DNA of 64,000 bases from contig JADYXW010000010.1 of NCBI GenBank assembly GCA_020853975.1, forward strand, positions 1 to 64,000, in the 5' to 3' direction. Below are positions 27,239 to 36,144 of the stretch, one piece after another (position 1 is the first letter of the stretch; each line of letters opens with the position of its first letter). Source of the stretch: Phycisphaerales bacterium (GTDB lineage: Bacteria; Planctomycetota; Phycisphaerae; Phycisphaerales; UBA1924). The notes below the pieces were generated by a model, which was not told the DNA's origin, searched no databases, and saw only the letters and a program-made list of their open reading frames with translations. A program made the translations under genes and the position numbers.

Positions 27239-28816
27239 ATGGCTCAGCCTGCTGTCAGCACCAAGCCTGTCAAGGCGTCCCCGGTCAATCCGGAAGACCG
27301 GATCGAGAACTCGCTGCGCCCTGTGCGGAAGGGCGACTGGTCGTACGAGCACGCGCGGCACCTGCTGTGGCGCGCGGGGTTCGGGGGCGACGAGTCGCAG
27401 GTGCGCTGGCTCGCGGAGATCGGCGCGGAGAAGGCGGTGGACGCGCTCCTGAACGTGGAGAGGGTGCCGTCGGAGGCGGTGAAGGCCGAGCAGTTCGACG
27501 CGTCGATCATGTCGCCCCCCAACGAGGAAGAGCGCCAGATGGCGCGGCGGGCGCAGCAGATGCAGGACGAGGACACGCTCGCCCGCATCCGGCTGGAGCG
27601 CCAGCGTCGGGAGCGGGAAGACCGTCTGCAGATGAACGAGGTGCAGAAGTGGTGGCTGAGGCGGCTGATCGAGACGCCCCGACCGCTCGAAGAGAAGATG
27701 ACGCTGTTCTGGCACGGCCTGCTGGCGACGAGCTTCCGGACGATCGAGAACAGCTACCACATGTTCGTGCAGAACCAGCTCTTCCGCAAGCACGCGCTGG
27801 GAAGCTACGCGGAGCTGCTGACGGGGCTGATCCGCGACCCGGCGATGCTGGCGTACCTGGACAACAACGACAGCAGGCGGAACAAGCCCAACGAGAACCT
27901 CGCGCGCGAGATCATGGAGCTGTTCTCGCTGGGCATCGGCAACTACACGGAAGAGGACATCAAGCAGGGTGCGCGTGCGCTCACCGGCTACACGTTCGAG
28001 GACGATGAGTTCCGCTTCCAGAAGAACAACCACGACACGGGCACCAAGACCATCCTGGGCCAGACGGGAACGTGGACGGGTGACGACTTTGTCCGCATCA
28101 TCCTGGATCAGCAGGCGTGCGCGAAGTTCATCACGCGGAAGCTCTACAGCTACTTCGTGGCGGACGTGCCCCCGGACGAGCGCGGCGGCGACAAGGACCT
28201 GGAGCCCGCGCAGCGCACGGTGCTGCGCAACCTCGCGGACGCGTTCCGGGGCGGGCGGTACGAGGTGAAGCCCCTGCTCCGGCGCCTGTTCCTCTCGGAA
28301 CACTTCTACGAGCCCCGGTTCCGCAACGACCAGATCAAGAGCCCGGCCATGCTGGTGGTGGGCTCGGTGCGGTCGCTGCGAACCCCGGTCCGTGACCTCT
28401 CGATCCTCAACGACGCCATGGACCTGATGGGCCAGAAGCTCTTTTATCCGCCCAGCGTCAAGGGGTGGGACGGCGGGCGTTCGTGGATCAACACGAGCAC
28501 GTATTTCGTACGCCAGAACGTGCTGGCCTTCCTGATTGCGGGAAAGAAGCCCCAGGGCTATGACGCGACGGCGGATTCGCAGCCCTACGACGCTCTGGCC
28601 CTGCTCGGACCCTATCCGAAGGACTCGGGCGTGGGCCGGCGCGAGCCCGAGGCGGTCGCGGAGGCGCTGCTCCGGCTCACGCTGGGGTGGGCGCCCCAGA
28701 CGCCCAAGACGACGTTGGTGGAGTACGCGGCGTCGCAGGAGGGCGTCATCGATAACCGGACGGTGACCGGCATGCTCCTGCTCATCACCACCATGCCCGA
28801 ATACCAGTTGTGCTAA
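27239..28816 (+). CDS. DUF1800-family protein
   Basis: A 525-residue member of the DUF1800 family, common in planctomycetes and usually paired with a DUF1501 gene, as here (31 bases downstream). Recognisable parts are HARHLLWRAGFGGDESQVRWL near residues 35-55, ETPRPLEEKMTLFWHGLLAT, NPNEN-type motif RRNKPNENLAREIMELFSLG, and the C-terminal VKGWDGGRSWINTSTYFVRQ. No signal peptide is visible. Biochemical role is not established; roles with extracellular polysaccharide are proposed for neighbours of this type. ATG 27239 is chosen for its ribosome-binding site over an upstream in-frame start at 27206. Confidence 0.9.
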   Translation: MAQPAVSTKPVKASPVNPEDRIENSLRPVRKGDWSYEHARHLLWRAGFGGDESQVRWLAEIGAEKAVDALLNVERVPSEAVKAEQFDASIMSPPNEEERQMARRAQQMQDEDTLARIRLERQRREREDRLQMNEVQKWWLRRLIETPRPLEEKMTLFWHGLLATSFRTIENSYHMFVQNQLFRKHALGSYAELLTGLIRDPAMLAYLDNNDSRRNKPNENLAREIMELFSLGIGNYTEEDIKQGARALTGYTFEDDEFRFQKNNHDTGTKTILGQTGTWTGDDFVRIILDQQACAKFITRKLYSYFVADVPPDERGGDKDLEPAQRTVLRNLADAFRGGRYEVKPLLRRLFLSEHFYEPRFRNDQIKSPAMLVVGSVRSLRTPVRDLSILNDAMDLMGQKLFYPPSVKGWDGGRSWINTSTYFVRQNVLAFLIAGKKPQGYDATADSQPYDALALLGPYPKDSGVGRREPEAVAEALLRLTLGWAPQTPKTTLVEYAASQEGVIDNRTVTGMLLLITTMPEYQLC

Positions 28817-28847
28817 GCCTTCGCGCCACGACCGAGAGGATTACTCC

Positions 28848-30170
28848 ATGTCCCAGCCCAACCCGTACACGCGTCGCGAGTTCCTGAGGGGCGGCCTCAT
28901 CATGGCTTCCGCGGCGGCGACGCTCCCGGCGTTCCTCAACGCCTCTGCGCTCGCGATGCACCGCGCCTTCGGCGGGCTGTCTTCGGTCCCGGGCGTGCCG
29001 GACGAGCGGATCCTGGTCGTGGTGCAGCTCTCCGGCGGCAACGACGGGCTGAACACCGTCGTGCCCTACGGCTACCAGGAGTACTACCGCGCGCGGCCCG
29101 GCATCGGCATCCCGGAGAAGGACGTGCTGAAGCTCGCGGGGGCCGAGGGTGTCGGCCTGCACCCGCAGTTGCGGCCCCTCATGGAGATGTACGACGAGGG
29201 GCTGGTGGGCGTGGTGCAGGGCGTGGGATACCCCAACCCCAACCGCTCTCACTTCAAGTCCATGGACATCTGGCAGACCGCGGACACGAGCGCGACGGGG
29301 GACGGCTGGCTGGGCAAGTACTTCGACTCCGAGTGCGTGGGCTTCGGGAAGGGTGAGAGCGGCACGGCGGAGGCGCCGGCGGGGGGCCCCGCGGGCATCG
29401 CCATCGGCCGGAGCGCTCCGCTGGCGATGCAGGGCCGCAAGGTCATGCCCGTGTCCTTCGAGAGCGTCGATCTCTTCCGGTGGGCGGGGCAGGACATCCA
29501 CGAGTCCCTGCGGGAGCCCTACGACGCGCTCAACCGGCGCGAGGCGGGGGAGGGCCAGGCGGCCCGCGCGAACTCCAACGCCGCGTTCCTGATGCGGACG
29601 TCGCTGGACGCGCAGGTGTCGAGCGACATGATCCGCAAGGCGGTGGCGAACCGCCCGACGACGCAGTTCCCCCAGACGGACCTTGGGCGGCAGCTCGCCA
29701 TGGTGGCGAGCATGATCCGCGCGGGACTGCGGACGCGGGTGTACTACGTGAACCACGGCGGGTTCGACACGCATGCGGGACAGGGCGGCGCCAATGGGCG
29801 GCACGGCCAGCTTCTCAACCAGCTCGCCGCGTCCCTCAAGGCGTTCTACACCGAGCTGAAGGCGCAGGGCAATGACACGCGCGTGATGACCATGTCGTTC
29901 TCCGAGTTCGGCAGGCGCGTGGGCCAGAACCAGTCCGGCGGCACGGACCACGGCACCGCGGCCCCGATGTTCCTCGTCGGCCCGATGATCCGGCGAGGGG
30001 TCATCGGCGACCACCCGTCGATGCGGGACCTTGACTCGGGCGATCTGAAGTACACGATCGACTTCCGCAGCGTGTACGCGGGCATCCTGGACTCATGGCT
30101 GCGGGCGCCGAGCAAGGACGTGCTGGAGGGCGACTATCGCCCGCTGCCCGTGCTCGCTCAGAAGGCCTGA
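28848..30170 (+). CDS. DUF1501-family secreted protein (sulfatase-like fold)
   Basis: A 440-residue DUF1501 protein with a Tat signal (YTRREFLRGGLIMASAAATL, residues 7-26). The alkaline-phosphatase/sulfatase-like core shows VVVQLSGGNDGLNTVVPYG (about 58-76), the late YYVNHGGFDTHAG and MTMSFSEFGRRVGQNQSGGT, then DHGTAAPMFLVG. These hold the likely metal-binding Asp/His residues of the superfamily. It is exported folded and is probably coexpressed with DUF1800. Activity is unproved. Its last 13 bases overlap the convergent PEP-CTERM gene. Confidence 0.92.
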   Translation: MSQPNPYTRREFLRGGLIMASAAATLPAFLNASALAMHRAFGGLSSVPGVPDERILVVVQLSGGNDGLNTVVPYGYQEYYRARPGIGIPEKDVLKLAGAEGVGLHPQLRPLMEMYDEGLVGVVQGVGYPNPNRSHFKSMDIWQTADTSATGDGWLGKYFDSECVGFGKGESGTAEAPAGGPAGIAIGRSAPLAMQGRKVMPVSFESVDLFRWAGQDIHESLREPYDALNRREAGEGQAARANSNAAFLMRTSLDAQVSSDMIRKAVANRPTTQFPQTDLGRQLAMVASMIRAGLRTRVYYVNHGGFDTHAGQGGANGRHGQLLNQLAASLKAFYTELKAQGNDTRVMTMSFSEFGRRVGQNQSGGTDHGTAAPMFLVGPMIRRGVIGDHPSMRDLDSGDLKYTIDFRSVYAGILDSWLRAPSKDVLEGDYRPLPVLAQKA

Positions 30171-30865
30171 GGGCGCCTGCGGCGGCCGAGGATCGCGGCG
30201 CCGCCCAGCAGCAGGCTCGCGGCGCCGGGGCTGGGGATGAGGAACTGGAACGAGTAGTCCTGCGACAGCTCGTCGCCGATCGAGCTGGTCTCGGTGTGGT
30301 ACTGCAGGCGGTAGACGCCGGGCTGCAGGTCGCCCGAGAGGTCGAGCGTGTCGATGGGGTTCACATCGTCGTACCTGAACACCACTGCGCCCGTGGAGAG
30401 GTTCTCGAACTCGAGCTCGAACTCATCCCCCGGCAGGTGCCTCATGTCGAGGTTGGAGCCCAGGGCCCTGAAGGGAGTGGCCGAGGTGAGCTCGAAGGTG
30501 ATGTCGAGAAGGAACATCGCCTCGCCGAAGACGTTTTCGGGGTCGCCTCCGGGCCCGATGCGGATGCCGCCCTGTGTTGTGAAGTTGCCCGAGGCGACAA
30601 TGGCGTTGAAGTCGATGAAGCACGAGATGGCGGACCGTCCCCGGTTCCGCCGGAAGATCTGGTTCAGGTCGGTGAAGCCGGTGTCGGCGTCGAGGGTGGC
30701 GACGAAGGCGGCGAAGTCCGGGGCGGACTGCGCGAGCAGGTTTGCGTCCGCCGCGGTTTCGACCTGGATCTCGCGGACCTGCGACTGAAAGATGACGTCG
30801 GCCATCGCGAGAGGCGCGAGGGCCGCTGCGGCAACGACGCCAAGTGTGCGGCATGTGATCTTCAT
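30158..30865 (-). CDS. secreted protein with PEP-CTERM-like sorting tail
   Basis: A 235-residue exported protein. The signal peptide is residues 1-22 (VVAAAALAPLAMA). A beta-rich domain of unknown function follows, and the C-terminus reads IPSPGAASLLLGGAAILGRRRR: a Pro-Ser-Pro-Gly motif, a hydrophobic helix and an Arg cluster. This matches the tripartite PEP-CTERM sorting signal in the Pro-x-Pro-Gly-Ala variant common in Phycisphaerae. Such proteins are cut by an exosortase and delivered to the surface. No exosortase gene lies in the window. GAGGGAAG precedes the ATG. Confidence 0.8.
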   Translation of the reverse strand: MKITCRTLGVVAAAALAPLAMADVIFQSQVREIQVETAADANLLAQSAPDFAAFVATLDADTGFTDLNQIFRRNRGRSAISCFIDFNAIVASGNFTTQGGIRIGPGGDPENVFGEAMFLLDITFELTSATPFRALGSNLDMRHLPGDEFELEFENLSTGAVVFRYDDVNPIDTLDLSGDLQPGVYRLQYHTETSSIGDELSQDYSFQFLIPSPGAASLLLGGAAILGRRRRPQAF

Positions 30866-31004
30866 GGACTTCCCTCAGCCCCCGGAGCGCTCCGCAGGCC
30901 ACCCCACGTTGCATGCGGCCCCGAGAGCAAAGGTGCATCACGAATTGGGATCGGGCAAGCAAAGTCCGCAGTTTTCTGATGGCATGAACCCGGACAGTGC
31001 CCGA

Positions 31005-32171
31005 TCAGCCCTGGGGGAGCCGGCCCGAGAGCATGCGGCACCAGTTTCGCCAGGCGAAATCTTCGATCTGCGGGCCGGTCCAGCCGGCCCGGCGCAGGGC
31101 GTCGGCGAGTCGCCAGAGGTCTGCGGGCCGTTCGATTCCGGTCGGGAGCCGCGCGGCGCTGAATCCGCCGTCCGCGTCCGAGCCGAGGCCCACGTGGAGG
31201 TGGGAGCCGGTGATCTCGCAGACGCGCTGGATGTGGGCCACGACATCGTCGACTCCCGCCCGCTGGTCCTGGGGCGAGCCCCGGAGGAGGAAGGGGGAGA
31301 AGAGGTTCACGCCGATCACGCCGCCCCGCCTTGCGATCTCGCGGATGGAGGCGTCGGTGAGGTGTCGCTGCCAGTTGCGGGGATCGTCCGTGCGGGCGAT
31401 GAGCGCGCGGCAGTTGGAGTGAGACGCGACGACCCGAGCCGGCGTGGCATCGAGCAGCTCTCCGAGCGCCCGGTCGGAGAGGTGCGAGACATCGTGCAGG
31501 ACGCCGAGGCGGTCGATCTCTTTCACGAGATCCCTGCCGAGGGGCGTGAGCCCGGGCCCGTGGTTTGTGTCCGCGCCGTTTCCCTGCGCGTACCGCGAGC
31601 CCCGCACCCAGGCGAGGCCGATGGCGCACACACCGCGCTGGACCCACCAGCCCAGCTCGCCCGGTTCGCGGATCGGGTCGGCGTTCTCCATGAGCAGTCC
31701 GGCGTGGAGGCCCGGCTGCCTGGCGAGGCCCGCGGCGGCGCGGTCCGGCGGGTAGGGCTCGAACTCCGCCACTCCCATGCCGCCCCGCGTGACGCCCGTG
31801 CCCGGTTCGGTGCGGAAGGCGCTGTGCAGATCGATGGACATCAGGCCCCGCTCGGCGAGCGTGAGGTAGACCTCGAGCTGGGCTCGACCTCGCCTGTGCG
31901 CGCCTTCCGCGTCGCCCTCCCGGTATTCGAACGTGTCGAGCGTGGCGGCGTCGGGGCCACGGGGTTCGGTGAAGATCGTCGCGAGGGCGAAGCGCACTCG
32001 TCCGTCCGCGAGCGAGGGGAGGGTCACCGCCGCGGGGGGGTGCGGGTCCGCTGCTGCGCCGGAGAGCGCGGCCAAGGGCAGCGAGAGGTTCCTGCCGCAG
32101 ACTGCGAGGTAGGCGAGGTCGAGGTGCGCATCGAACCACCATGCGGGCGGGTTGTGCGTGCGTTCGGGCAC
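31005..32171 (-). CDS. membrane dipeptidase (peptidase M19)
   Basis: A 388-residue metal-dependent dipeptidase of the renal dipeptidase family, which cleaves dipeptides, including those with D-residues. The TIM-barrel metal motifs are present: FDAHLDLAYL at 13-22, GLLMENADP for the bridging Glu, LHDVSHLSD and VASHSNCRAL for the His ligands, and VGLGSDADGGF for the substrate loop. No signal peptide is seen, so it is probably cytoplasmic. The start is GTG 32171, just 4 bases after the ThuA/DUF1080 stop, so the two genes are cotranscribed. Confidence 0.92.
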   Translation of the reverse strand: MPERTHNPPAWWFDAHLDLAYLAVCGRNLSLPLAALSGAAADPHPPAAVTLPSLADGRVRFALATIFTEPRGPDAATLDTFEYREGDAEGAHRRGRAQLEVYLTLAERGLMSIDLHSAFRTEPGTGVTRGGMGVAEFEPYPPDRAAAGLARQPGLHAGLLMENADPIREPGELGWWVQRGVCAIGLAWVRGSRYAQGNGADTNHGPGLTPLGRDLVKEIDRLGVLHDVSHLSDRALGELLDATPARVVASHSNCRALIARTDDPRNWQRHLTDASIREIARRGGVIGVNLFSPFLLRGSPQDQRAGVDDVVAHIQRVCEITGSHLHVGLGSDADGGFSAARLPTGIERPADLWRLADALRRAGWTGPQIEDFAWRNWCRMLSGRLPQG

Positions 32172-32175
32172 GGGC

Positions 32176-33582
32176 CTACTTCAGATGGCGGACCTTGATG
32201 TTTCGGAACCGCACGGGGTCGCCATGGTCCTGGAGGGAGATGTGCCCGCTGCTGCGCAGCCCATAGTCGGGCATCTTGGTGAACTTGCTGGCGGCGAGGG
32301 CCTGCTTGTACTCGTCGGACGCGGTATCGACGTCGATGATCTTGAAACCGTTGAGCCAGTGCTCGAGTCGCGTGCCGTCGGCGATGATTCGGACGCGGTT
32401 CCACTCGCCCGCGGGGCGCGCGACGTCGGCGGCGGCGGCGAACATGTCGTACATGCAGCCGGCGCGGGTCTTGGGCTTCTTGCCGTCGGCGTGGCGGGCG
32501 TTGTCGAGGACCTGGCACTCTCGGCCGGTCTCCCAGGGGTAGCCGTGGTCTTCGGTGGCGCGGTACATGATGCCGCTGTTGCCGCCGGGGCCGACCTTCC
32601 ACTCGAGGGTCAGCTCGAAGTCGCCGAACTGCCCATCGGTGGCGATGTCACCCCCCGCCTTGCCGGGCGTGAAGGTCAGGCATCCGTCGGCGGCGGACCA
32701 GCCGGATCCGGGCGCTTCTTTCTTGCCCCATGCGTGCCAGCCCGTGAGCGAAGAGCCGTCGAACAGGAGCGTCCACCCCTCCGAAGCCTCGGGCTTGGTC
32801 AGGGCGTTGTGCGTCCGTGCGTCGGCGGGTTCGCCCGGGAGGGTGACGGCCCCTGTGGCGGCCCACTCCGCGGCGCGGGCGATCATGCTCTTGAAGTTTG
32901 GGTCACAGACGATCTCTTTTGAGGCGTCGTCGCCAGTCCAGACGTGCCCGAGGGGGGTGGCAAAGACGCGTCCGCTGCCGTAGGCGAGCGAGATAGCCAT
33001 GGGCTCGAAGGCGCCGGAGCCGCCGGAGTCCCTGGTGGACATGGCGCGGGCGAGGAGCGTGTAGGGGGCCTTGTGCGGGTTCGTGAGCCCGTGGTAGAGC
33101 TCGTCACGGTGAGCCTTCATGGCGGGGAGGCCCTTGAAGACGGGGTGATCGGCCTGCACGTACTCGACCTCGAACTCGTGGATCTTGCCATGGCCCGCGC
33201 CCTCGCGCCACAGGAGCCCGACCATCTTCTCATACTCGTCCCAGCCCTTGAAAGCGTTGTTGGCGGCGTGGACCGCGACGACGCCCGTGCCGCCCGAGAC
33301 GGCCCGGAGGAAGTTGGCCTCGGCGTCGGCGCCCCAGCGCTTGCCGGAGTCGCCGTTGTTGTAGTCCAGGACGATGACCTTGAAGGAGCCGAGAAAGTCC
33401 GGCCTTGCAAAGTCGGTGGCGGGGTCGTCGGTGATGGTGACGCGGAAGCGGCCGGTGGAATCCAGCGTGTCCGCGAGCATGCGGCTGGTGTATTGCCAGT
33501 TGTGGTTGTTCTGGCCGGTCACGACCAGGGCGGGGATGGGCTGCGCCTGAACAAGCATGGCCGCCGCGATCATGTGAATCAT
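32176..33582 (-). CDS. ThuA-like plus DUF1080 (3-keto-disaccharide hydrolase-type) secreted protein
   Basis: A 468-residue, two-domain protein. After a short signal (residues 1-14, ending LVQAQP) comes a ThuA-like glutamine-amidotransferase-fold domain (about 17-240; VVTGQNNHNWQYTSRML, AVHAANNAFKGW, YHGLTNPHKAP, PLGHVWTGDD). Then follows a DUF1080 concanavalin-like domain (about 265-468; WTLLFDGSSLTGWHAWGKKE, GNSGIMYRATED, GHISLQDHGDPVRFRNIKVR). Both domains are linked to carbohydrate breakdown in planctomycetes. GGAGAAA precedes ATG 33582, which removes a spurious open frame extending to 33999. The M19 gene follows at 4 bases. Confidence 0.9.
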   Translation of the reverse strand: MIHMIAAAMLVQAQPIPALVVTGQNNHNWQYTSRMLADTLDSTGRFRVTITDDPATDFARPDFLGSFKVIVLDYNNGDSGKRWGADAEANFLRAVSGGTGVVAVHAANNAFKGWDEYEKMVGLLWREGAGHGKIHEFEVEYVQADHPVFKGLPAMKAHRDELYHGLTNPHKAPYTLLARAMSTRDSGGSGAFEPMAISLAYGSGRVFATPLGHVWTGDDASKEIVCDPNFKSMIARAAEWAATGAVTLPGEPADARTHNALTKPEASEGWTLLFDGSSLTGWHAWGKKEAPGSGWSAADGCLTFTPGKAGGDIATDGQFGDFELTLEWKVGPGGNSGIMYRATEDHGYPWETGRECQVLDNARHADGKKPKTRAGCMYDMFAAAADVARPAGEWNRVRIIADGTRLEHWLNGFKIIDVDTASDEYKQALAASKFTKMPDYGLRSSGHISLQDHGDPVRFRNIKVRHLK

Positions 33583-33635
33583 GGGGTTTCTCCTGGATCG
33601 AGCCGGGGGCATCGTACCACGCCGGTGCCCGAAGC

Positions 33636-35282
33636 TCACCCGGGGCGGACGTACTCGATGGCGGCGACGGTCGCGTCGTCTTCGAGGGATGGGACGCCCG
33701 CGAAGCGGTCGAGCTCGCGCATCACGAGGGCGACGTCTTCCTGGGCGGAGCGGCCGATGAGCACGGCTTCGAGGAGCCTCTCGCGGCCGAAGGGCTCGCC
33801 CGCGGCGTTCCGCTGCTCGACGATGCCGTCGGAGTAGACGACGATCTGGTCGGTGGTTTCGAGCCTGTAGTGCTGGTCGTGGTAGACGGTGTCGGGGTCG
33901 ATTCCCACGGGGATCCCCCGCAGGTCGCCCTCGAGGCGCGCTTGCGTGCGATCGTCGGCGGGCTGGAGCAGGAGCCAGAGGCCGTGGCCGGCGTCGCAAT
34001 AAGACATCTCGCCATCCGGCCTGATGAGGCCGACCCAGAGCGAGAGGAACCTGCCTGCGAGTGGCCGGCTGGCGAGGTAGCGGTTGAGCCTGGTGACGGC
34101 GGACGCGGGCCCCTCGTCGGGAGCGAGCCTGAGCAGTTCGGCGTTGAGGAAGGACTGTGCGGAGGCCATGAGCATGGCGGCCCCCACGCCGTGGCCCGCG
34201 ACATCGCCCAGGCAGAAGACCACGCGACCGTCCGGGAGCAGGACGGCGTCGAAGAGGTCACCGACGACGAAGCTGCCGGGCCTGGAGACCATCGCATACC
34301 TGGCGGGGCCGATCAGACCTTGCGAGGGGGGCAGGATGCTCTGCTGGACCTCTCGGGCCGCGTCGAGCTCGGACTGGATGTCCCGCTGTCTGCGCTCGAG
34401 CGCCGCCCGCTTGATGTTGGCGAGCGCGAGCCCGAAGGCGGTGGCGAGCGCCTCGCAGAAACCCGAGGCGTCGGTGCGCACGTGGGCCTCGCCGCCACGC
34501 GAGTCCATATAGAGGTACTCGGTGATTGACCCGGCCACGACGACGGGGACGCACATCGCGGAGTGAACGCCCGCACCGGCGAGGCTCTCGCTCACATTCG
34601 CGCTCGACGAAGTGCTCAGCACCACGGCCTCGCCGGCGTCGGCCTGCTCGATGAGCGTGCGGCTGAAGGAGATGGGCGAGCGGTCGTCGGGGCTTGCCCG
34701 ATGCTCGGCGACCACGCCCACCGTGCCCAGGGGGCCGGCGAGGCGCCGGAGCACGGCGGCCCGCGGGTATCCGCTGCCGGCGACGGCGAGTTCGAGCACG
34801 GTCCGGGCGGCCTCTTCCTCGTCCCCCGCTGCTCCCAGCCTTCCGATGCACTCGGAGAGCAGCCTGAGGCGGCGGTCGCTGCGGCCGGCTCCGTCGGTGC
34901 TGCCCACACGGTCGATGCGTTGGGACTTGACGCCCGCGTCGTCCACGGTCTTGGCGGCGCGGGTGCGGGCCTCTCCCTCGACCACGCGGAAGGCCCAGGG
35001 CCCGACGCGGAGGAGGTCCCCGCTGCCGATGGGCGCGGGGGTGTCCCGGGGCAGCTTTACGCCGTTGAGAAACGTGCCGGCGCGGCTGGATTCGTCCGTG
35101 ACGAACCACGTGCCGCGCTTGCGGAGGAGCGACGCGTGGCGTCTGGAAACATCATCGCTCAGCAGGCAGATCTCGCACTCCGCGGCCCGGCCGAGCCTGG
35201 TCGTGCCCTCTGCCCGCACTGTGAACGGGCCGATGGGCGGGCCGGCGAGCGTGACCAGCGTGAGCGTGGACGGGTTGGGCAT
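33636..35282 (-). CDS. FHA-GAF-PP2C (SpoIIE/RsbU-type) serine phosphatase
   Basis: A 548-residue signalling protein. The N-terminal FHA domain (about 20-105) has TRLGRAAECEICLLSDDVSRRHASLL and GTFLNGVKLP, binding phosphothreonine partners. A GAF-like sensor domain spans about 130-295. A SpoIIE-type PP2C phosphatase ends the protein (about 320-548), with metal-site motifs GDLFDAVLLPDGRVVFCLGD, GHGVGAAMLM, SYCDAGHG and VVYSDGIVEQRNAAGE. Such proteins dephosphorylate anti-anti-sigma factors and steer stress or development sigma factors; no such partner is adjacent. A TACCCT hexamer 7 bases upstream suggests a leaderless transcript divergent from the SDR gene. Confidence 0.9.
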   Translation of the reverse strand: MPNPSTLTLVTLAGPPIGPFTVRAEGTTRLGRAAECEICLLSDDVSRRHASLLRKRGTWFVTDESSRAGTFLNGVKLPRDTPAPIGSGDLLRVGPWAFRVVEGEARTRAAKTVDDAGVKSQRIDRVGSTDGAGRSDRRLRLLSECIGRLGAAGDEEEAARTVLELAVAGSGYPRAAVLRRLAGPLGTVGVVAEHRASPDDRSPISFSRTLIEQADAGEAVVLSTSSSANVSESLAGAGVHSAMCVPVVVAGSITEYLYMDSRGGEAHVRTDASGFCEALATAFGLALANIKRAALERRQRDIQSELDAAREVQQSILPPSQGLIGPARYAMVSRPGSFVVGDLFDAVLLPDGRVVFCLGDVAGHGVGAAMLMASAQSFLNAELLRLAPDEGPASAVTRLNRYLASRPLAGRFLSLWVGLIRPDGEMSYCDAGHGLWLLLQPADDRTQARLEGDLRGIPVGIDPDTVYHDQHYRLETTDQIVVYSDGIVEQRNAAGEPFGRERLLEAVLIGRSAQEDVALVMRELDRFAGVPSLEDDATVAAIEYVRPG

Positions 35283-35289
35283 CGCTGAG

Positions 35290-35295
35290 AGGGTA
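35290..35295 (-). promoter_or_regulatory. -10-like hexamer TACCCT close to the start codon
   Basis: On the minus strand TACCCT ends 7 bases before ATG 35282. No Shine-Dalgarno is seen. The match to -10 consensus is weak. Confidence 0.3.
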
Positions 35296-35320
35296 TGGAC
35301 CGGCTGGCGCGGCCCGCGCC

Positions 35321-35326
35321 TAGCCT
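35321..35326 (+). promoter_or_regulatory. -10-like hexamer TAGCCT close to the start codon
   Basis: TAGCCT ends 7 bases before ATG 35334 with no ribosome-binding site between, the same arrangement and hexamer as at 8889-8894. Confidence 0.35.
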
Positions 35327-35333
35327 CTGCGCC

Positions 35334-36113
35334 ATGAACCTAGACCTTTCCGGGAAGCGCGCACTGGTCTGCGGCAGCACGGCGGGCATCGGCCGGGCCT
35401 GCGCACAGGAACTGGCGTCCCTTGGCGCGTCTGTCACGCTCGCGGCCCGTGACGCGGCGCGGCTCGCCTCGGCGCTGGGCTCGCTGCCCGCCCCGGGCCG
35501 TCACGGCGTGGTCGTCGCGGATTTCTCGAACCCGGAGGCGGCCCGTGATGCGGTGGAGGCCTCCCTCGGCGGCGGCCCGTACCACATTCTCATCAACAAC
35601 ACCGGGGGACCGCCCGGGGGCGCGGTGCTGGACGCGACGGCGGCGCAGCTCGTGGCGGCGTTCAACGCCCAGCTCGTCACGGCGCAGCTCCTGAGCCAGT
35701 TGCTCGTTCCGGGCATGAAGGAAGCCCGCTACGGAAGGATCGTCAACATTACTTCCACCAGCGTGAAGCAGCCCATCGCGAACCTCGCGATCTCGAACAT
35801 CGTGCGCCCCGCGGTGGCGGCGTGGGCCAAGTGCCTGTCGCAGGAGGTCGGCGCGTTCGGCATCACGGTCAACAACGTGCTGCCCGGGTATACGTCGACC
35901 GAGCGGCTGGGCTCCCTCATGGAGAACCGGGCCAAGGCGCGCGGCGTGCCAGCCTCGACGATCGAGAAGGAGTGGCTCGCGACCATCCCCGCGGGCCGGC
36001 TGGGCAGCCCGGCGGATCTCGCGGCGGCTGTAGCCTTCCTGTGCTCTCCGGCGGCGGGATACATCAGCGGCATCAACCTGCCGGTTGACGGCGGGCGCCT
36101 CGGCACGCTCTGA
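35334..36113 (+). CDS. short-chain dehydrogenase/reductase lacking the usual catalytic Tyr
   Basis: A 259-residue SDR-fold protein with the Rossmann motif GSTAGIGRACAQEL (residues 14-27) and LINNTGGPPGG in place of NNAG. The catalytic region reads NITSTSVKQPIANLAISN followed by IVRPAVAAWAK: the Ser is there, but the canonical Tyr-x-x-x-Lys is replaced by Ser-Asn-Ile-Val-Arg. This matches the divergent BKR-like SDR subgroup, which departs from the catalytic tetrad. The C-terminal AAGYISGINLPVDGG is typical. It may be a reductase with altered chemistry or a non-catalytic binder. ATG 35334 starts the fold correctly. Confidence 0.88.
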   Translation: MNLDLSGKRALVCGSTAGIGRACAQELASLGASVTLAARDAARLASALGSLPAPGRHGVVVADFSNPEAARDAVEASLGGGPYHILINNTGGPPGGAVLDATAAQLVAAFNAQLVTAQLLSQLLVPGMKEARYGRIVNITSTSVKQPIANLAISNIVRPAVAAWAKCLSQEVGAFGITVNNVLPGYTSTERLGSLMENRAKARGVPASTIEKEWLATIPAGRLGSPADLAAAVAFLCSPAAGYISGINLPVDGGRLGTL

Positions 36114-36144
36114 CTTCATCGTTCAATGCCCCGGGGCGACTCAC

